Shown here one piece after another: positions 59,406-64,000 of a stretch of DNA of 64,000 nt. The stretch lies in assembly GCA_028015205.1 (NCBI GenBank), contig CM051514.1, positions 7,254,001 to 7,318,000 on the forward strand. The letters are read 5' to 3'. Both the position numbers and the translations under genes were made by a program. This DNA comes from Mytilisepta virgata. Lineage: Eukaryota > Mollusca > Bivalvia > Mytilida > Mytilidae. Position 1 is the first letter of the stretch, and each line of letters begins with the position of its first letter. The notes beneath the pieces were generated by a model. The model ran no database searches and was not told the DNA's origin. It saw only the letters and a list, made by a program, of their open reading frames with translations.

Positions 59406-60955
59406 CATGAGACATAAAAGAAGTAGATTGGATCTTCAATATATCTAACAGAAAATTATAAAAATATATTTATGGTAAGTCATTGCCGCTGGCATTTTAT
59501 ATTTTGAAGTATACTCTAATGTATAACTGTCTGGAAACTACTTCATATAATACACTTTTGCCATTTTGAAATTCTAAATTCTGTCTAAAAACAGCTTTTT
59601 TCATAAATTAACCTTTTAAATCATTGTTCATTAATTGTTCAGTCGTCAAAGACAAACATTCAAATTATGTTTCTGAATGGAAAATTTTCAAGTCGTTAGA
59701 CAAATGAATCACTTGAAAATTGAAAAATGTGAAACCTGTTTTGAAATTTGTAAAACCAATAATTCAAATATTTGTGAATATTTCGCACAGCCTGGTGTTG
59801 TAATACCTAATTTACGACATCACCGGAACAGTTAGACCCCTTTCAAACTGAACTTGTCTTCCGGAAAACGTTGTGTCTCTGGAACACGTGATTGACCAAA
59901 AAAGGTGGAGTCACGACAGGGATAAGTGCATCTCAAAGCAATGTGATAAAAATTGAAAGTCATTAAGATACACAAATTGTGAATACTTCATTGTATTAAA
60001 CAGTAGCTATATAACACACATTCTTGAGGAGTATACAAATTATTTTCTTTTTAAACATAGGTAAAAACACGTGGGAATGACTATGAACAAAGAAAGATGA
60101 ATTCCTGATCGCCGATTCTTATTTTTTGAGATCACAAAGTTGGAAAATCATTGAAATTTGCCACGACTTCATATTCTTGTACACATTCCGTATGAGTTTC
60201 CAAATGAAATAAAATCATTTCATGATTATTCAGTTTATAATTTTTTTTAAAATTATAGCCACACTTGACGTTTTGGGAGAAATAAAAACCAATTGTTGCC
60301 CATTGACACTATCGAGCAATACGGAAAATTTAATGTTCGTTCCAACACTCCAGATTTATTTAAAGTGACAACGAACAATTAATTGAATTCAGACATGTTA
60401 TCTAAAAAGGTTGAACAAATTGTGTAGAGTTTATTGGAATTTTAATACACCGTGTGTTATAAAAAATATGTCTGGAGCTATAAAATGATCGAAGGTTCAA
60501 AGCACCTGTCATTCCGGTCAATTAAAAAGACTGAGTTTGTGTTGGCTGTAGAACTTTTATTATAAGATAATCCTTTTAAATATTGGTTGACAAAAGTACA
60601 AAGAAAACGGAATTAAACAAAAAAGAAGCAGGAAAATTGGCATGTGTAATTAAAATGTCATTACTTATTAGAAATTAAAACCATCATCAAATTTTATTGC
60701 ATTATAGGGAAAATGAGAATTGATTTGTATTTAAATATCCACAGACAACGTATCTATGAATATATTAAATTGTGACGTTGTCTCTATCACGCAGGATATA
60801 TTGGTTTACAAAAAGGAGTTAAAACGTCAAAAGAATAAATTGCAGAAATCTGACAATATGTATTTTTGGCTGAGTTGCACGAATTGCAAATCCGGGTTAT
60901 AGTATGGTGATGTCGGGCGGACGGGTGGGCGGGCTTCGGGGAAAATAGGGTACCA
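59406..60955. other. No gene seen
   Basis: AT-rich DNA, possibly intronic to the GPCR. A short GC-rich segment at 60912-60945 (GTCGGGCGGACGGGTGGGCG) adjoins the tandem repeat that follows. Confidence 0.4.
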
Positions 60956-61320
60956 ATCTTGTGCCAACAACTGCTCCTACAGTTTTCAACCCAGATTTAT
61001 CAAACTTCACAGGAAGATTGTACATATATTGAAGTTGTGCACCTGCTATCATTGAATTGTTTGAATAATTTCTTCCAATTTTTCCAGACATGGAAACTTA
61101 GTAATTTTTCCATCAAAATCTGAAAACACAGTACCCATTTTGTATCATCAACTCCTCCTACAGTTTTCAATCCAGATTGATCAAAATTCACAGGAAGAAT
61201 GTACACATATTGAAGTTGTGCACCTGAAATTATGGAATTGTTTCAATAATTTTTTCCCATTTTTCAGACTTTGGAACCTAGTCATTTTTCCATCAAAATT
61301 TGCACATATATTAAAGATGT
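60956..61320 (+). repeat. About 178-bp tandem repeat, 2 units
   Basis: CTCCTACAGTTTTCAA(C/T)CC.AGATT, CACAGGAAGA.TGTACA, ATATTGAAGTTGTGCACCTG and TTTTTCCATCAAAAT.TG each occur twice in the same order, about 178 bp apart. The second unit breaks off into the 34-bp repeat. Confidence 0.85.
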
Positions 61321-61422
61321 TCACCTGTGTTTATAATTTCCTCCATAATATTGTTCACCTGTGTTTATAATTTCCTCCATAATATTGTTCACCTGTGTTT
61401 ATAATTTCCTCCATAATATTGT
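61321..61422 (+). repeat. 34-bp tandem repeat, 3 units
   Basis: TCACCTGTGTTTATAATTTC followed by CTCCATAATATTGT begins at 61321, 61355 and 61389. The copies are identical. Confidence 0.95.
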
Positions 61423-62283
61423 CGAATTATTTGAAGAATTTTTGTCCGTAAATTTTTTTAAAGTTTGTTGGTAGTTCACACAGTAAAATTGATACTAGTC
61501 TGAGCTTATCTTAAACTCTCCGATCATCGTGGAAGTGTGATTTGACACAGTGCCACGGATCAGAATTCCAAATTGATTTCATTCAATACCTTTATCTTGA
61601 AAGATACTATTAACTTCTCCATGGTTCATAACCCAATCTTTGCAACCCGGCCATTTGTGACTTTGACCCATTTTTCTAAATTTTTATAGAAAGCGTTGAC
61701 AAATATCTAGAGTTTGCTAGTACCGTTAAATGTTGATACGTTAAGGAGAAATACTAAATATGTATATATTAAAGCTTACAAATGTACTGTTAAATAATTG
61801 GTAAGTTTCAGAAGCTAAAGAGTTTCTTCCCCAGGCATTACTCTTTTGTCGGCTTTTCCTTTCTAGGTCAGTACTTGAATTGGTTTTCAGCATACCTTAA
61901 GCATTGCTATTAAATCAGACAGAAGTTATTAAATCGTACACACTTAGTGCATCAAACATGGTATAGAATTGTAATAAGCACATTGAAGAACATCAGATAT
62001 CTGATGAAATTGATATGTTATTTGTACAATATAGATATTCTGATTTTTTATTAACGTCACAAGGACAAAACGGATATGCATCTGTTGTTACGTAAGATAA
62101 GTTAGTTTTCTTCCCTACAATTCCATTCACATTAACCTCAATACACGCCAGTAAATGTCTAAAACTTTTGACTTGTAAATATAAAGTATTTCATGACGTT
62201 TTTTTAATGTTATATAAGCCTCGTACAAGATTTACTTCTAAACATTACTTACATTTTGGAACTTTTAAAGTAGTCTGAGATTC
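61423..62283. other. No gene seen
   Basis: AT-rich DNA without recognised repeat or frame. At 61920-61960 a weak remnant of the GATGCAC family may be present. Confidence 0.35.
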
Positions 62284-62338
62284 CTCTGTCGTCAAATGGC
62301 CTTTTTAGTATTGGCTGGGGTCGTTGGACGTCAGAGCT
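62284..62338 (+). repeat. Inverted-repeat motif related to 15841-15895
   Basis: CTCTGTCGTC at the left is complementary with one mismatch to GACGTCAGAG at the right. Loop words GGCCTTTTT, GGCTGGGGTCGT and GGACGTCAGAGC match the reverse complement of 15841-15895. Confidence 0.65.
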
Positions 62339-62399
62339 AGCTGTGAATTATTATCCCCTCACCAACGAAGTTGCAAGGGCATACAGTAACGCTATCATC

Positions 62400-63430
62400 T
62401 GTCCGTCCTTCCGTCACACCCTTGTGAAAACTCTAGACTCAACATTCTTCGAGGGATTGTAACCATATTTGGCACATATTTAGTCTTTTGAATATCTAGA
62501 ATCCTATTGATTTTCAAGGTCATAGGCCAAAGTCCAAGGTCACAGTGGAACTTGTATATTCTTTACACTCTTGTGAACGCTCTAGACTCGACATCCTTAT
62601 ATGGATGTTGACCATACTTGGCACATACTTAGTCCTTTTGAATATCTAGAACCCTATTGATGTTTAAGGTCATATGTAAAAGGTCAAGGTCACAGTTGAA
62701 GTTGCAAATTCTTTACACTTTTGTGAACACTCTAAGACTCAACATCCTCCAAGGGATTTTGACTAAACTTTGGCACATACTTAGTCCTGTTGAATATCTA
62801 GAACCCTATTGATGTTCAAGATCATCAGTTTAAATGTCAAGGTCACAGTGGAACTTGCTAATTCTTTACACCCTTGTGAACACTCTAGACTCAACATCCT
62901 TCTAAGGATTTTGAGCAAACTTGGCACATACTTAGTCCTTATGAATATCCAGAACCCTATTGATGTTCAAGGTCATATGTCAAAGGTCAGAGTCACAGTT
63001 GAAGTTGCAAATTCTTTACACCTTTGTAAACACTCTAGACTCAACATCCTCCGAGTGATTTTGACCAAACTTGGCACATACTTAGTCCTTATGAATATCT
63101 AGAACCTATTTATTTTCAAGGTCATCGGTTTTAATGTGAAGGTCAAAGTGGAACTTGCAAATTCTTTTTGCCCTTGTGAACACTCTAGACTCAACATCCT
63201 TCGAGGGATTTTGACAACACTTGGCACATACTAAGTTCTTATGAATACCTAGAACCCTAATGATGTTCAAGGTCATATGTCAAAGGTCAGGGTCACAGTG
63301 GAACTTGTAAATTCTTTACACTCTAGAAGCAACAACCTTCAATGGATTTTGACCAAACTTGGCAGATACTTAAATCCAACTCTGACCACTTATTTCTTCG
63401 GAAAATCTGGCGAACTATTTATTTTCAAGG
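62400..63430 (+). repeat. About 151-bp tandem repeat, about 7 units
   Basis: AATATCTAGAACCCTATTGA recurs at about 62490, 62641, 62792, 62942, 63092 and 63243, i.e. every 150-151 bp. Each unit also has AAGGTCATATGTCAAAGGTC, a CACAGTGGAACTTG phrase, CTTGTGAACACTCTAGACTC and TTGGCACATACTTAGTCC. The units are diverged, so the array is old. The frames within (62809-63102, 63277-63552) are repeat artefacts. Confidence 0.93.
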
Positions 63431-64000
63431 TTAAAGGTCGAGGTAACATGATCACAATTGCTCGTAACATCCTTGTGAACACTCTAGAATCAACAGCCTT
63501 TAATGGATTTTTGCCTACATTTATACAAAGTTTAAATTTATCAAAAGCCTAAAGATTTTGATGGAAAATGACAAGAAAATATTTATACATGTGCAAATTT
63601 CAGGATCAAATTTTATCACGGCTAGGGGATTCCAAACTTTGCGTTGCCCTTGTTTATTAAAACGTTTGTTAATGATCTTCGAATTTCAAATTCACTTTTT
63701 GGCAAGAAATCCTTCAATTGAAGAAGTGAAGTATACAAGGTTTTTATTGGTACAAAATGGATGTATATTCAGTGGTAAAACACTAATTCTGGTTAGAATG
63801 GACACATTCCCCAGCTTCATTGAGCTGTGTTGAGTATGCTGTGACGTCCCACGGCCGCAGCTAATAAGAATCTGATTTAGAACTAAAGGTGCATTTTCTC
63901 GTTTAAGCATAATCTTTTAGTTGGTTTTTGGATGTACCTCTTGGGTAATTCGGGTTATTGTTTCGACTTTCAATATTTTCGACTTTGAACTCAACTAATG
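63431..64000. other. No gene seen; end of window in a dispersed repeat
   Basis: No protein-like frame. The last 40 bases (TTTCGACTTTCAATATTTTC, GAACTCAACTAATG) are the minus-strand start of another GATGCAC-family copy, cut by the window edge. Confidence 0.45.

Noticed and set aside
62809..63552. Frames of 97 and 91 codons
   Set aside because: Translation of the 151-bp tandem repeat.

Overview
The window looks like eukaryotic, non-coding-dominated DNA from a bivalve mollusc, most likely a mussel (Mytilus-type). It is AT-rich, has no operons or dense coding, carries one intron-split GPCR gene, and is full of diverged transposons, MITEs, a tRNA-derived SINE and minisatellites. Several dispersed repeats (the 'GAAGACCCATTGG' element near 48.0 kb, the 'AGGTGAGCGATACAGGC' tandem family at 3.9-6.2 kb, the 'GATGCACAAGATGTGCAC' element) are ones I associate with mussel and oyster genomes. 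The species call rests on memory of repeat motifs, not on a search. Layout: 0-1.2 kb holds the 3' part of a Tc1-like DD34E transposase with one nonsense codon. 3.9-6.2 kb is a diverged tandem family. 7.2-8.8 kb has a dispersed element and a broken retroelement RT pseudogene that contains an inverted piece of the same element. 10.8-11.7 kb is a 46-bp minisatellite. 12.36-13.68 kb is a decayed MADF-domain gene with three exon-like blocks. 15.0-15.55 and 17.5-17.85 kb are further minisatellites. 18-22 kb has fold-back MITEs and two SINE copies. 23.9-24.3 kb is a TTAA-bounded MITE. 25.76-26.39 kb is a LINE 3' end. 27.33-28.33 kb is a PIF/Harbinger transposase pseudogene. 30.38-32.17 kb has two sequence-identical 471-bp direct repeats. 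33.5-37.4 kb has fold-back hairpins, a LINE tail and two MITEs. 40.8-45.4 kb is a 60-bp satellite nested in a 1,244-bp higher-order repeat. 46.87-47.43 kb (39 bp) and 53.09-53.72 kb (25 bp) are minisatellites. 55.56-57.87 kb carries three minus-strand exons of a rhodopsin-family peptide GPCR. 59.0-59.4 kb is another MITE copy, and 61-63.4 kb holds 178-, 34- and 151-bp tandem repeats. The only sequence that looks like an intact host gene is the GPCR, which runs from TM3 to the stop codon; the exons for TM1-2 were not found. Its second intron holds a 281-bp TTAA MITE plus other repeats. Everything else with protein resemblance is mobile-element debris. I found no undescribed enzymatic or defence system. 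The most novel material is structural: the satellite that appears to have grown from a single-copy segment of a dispersed element, three TTAA-bounded non-autonomous families, and a conserved 55-bp inverted-repeat motif present at two distant sites.
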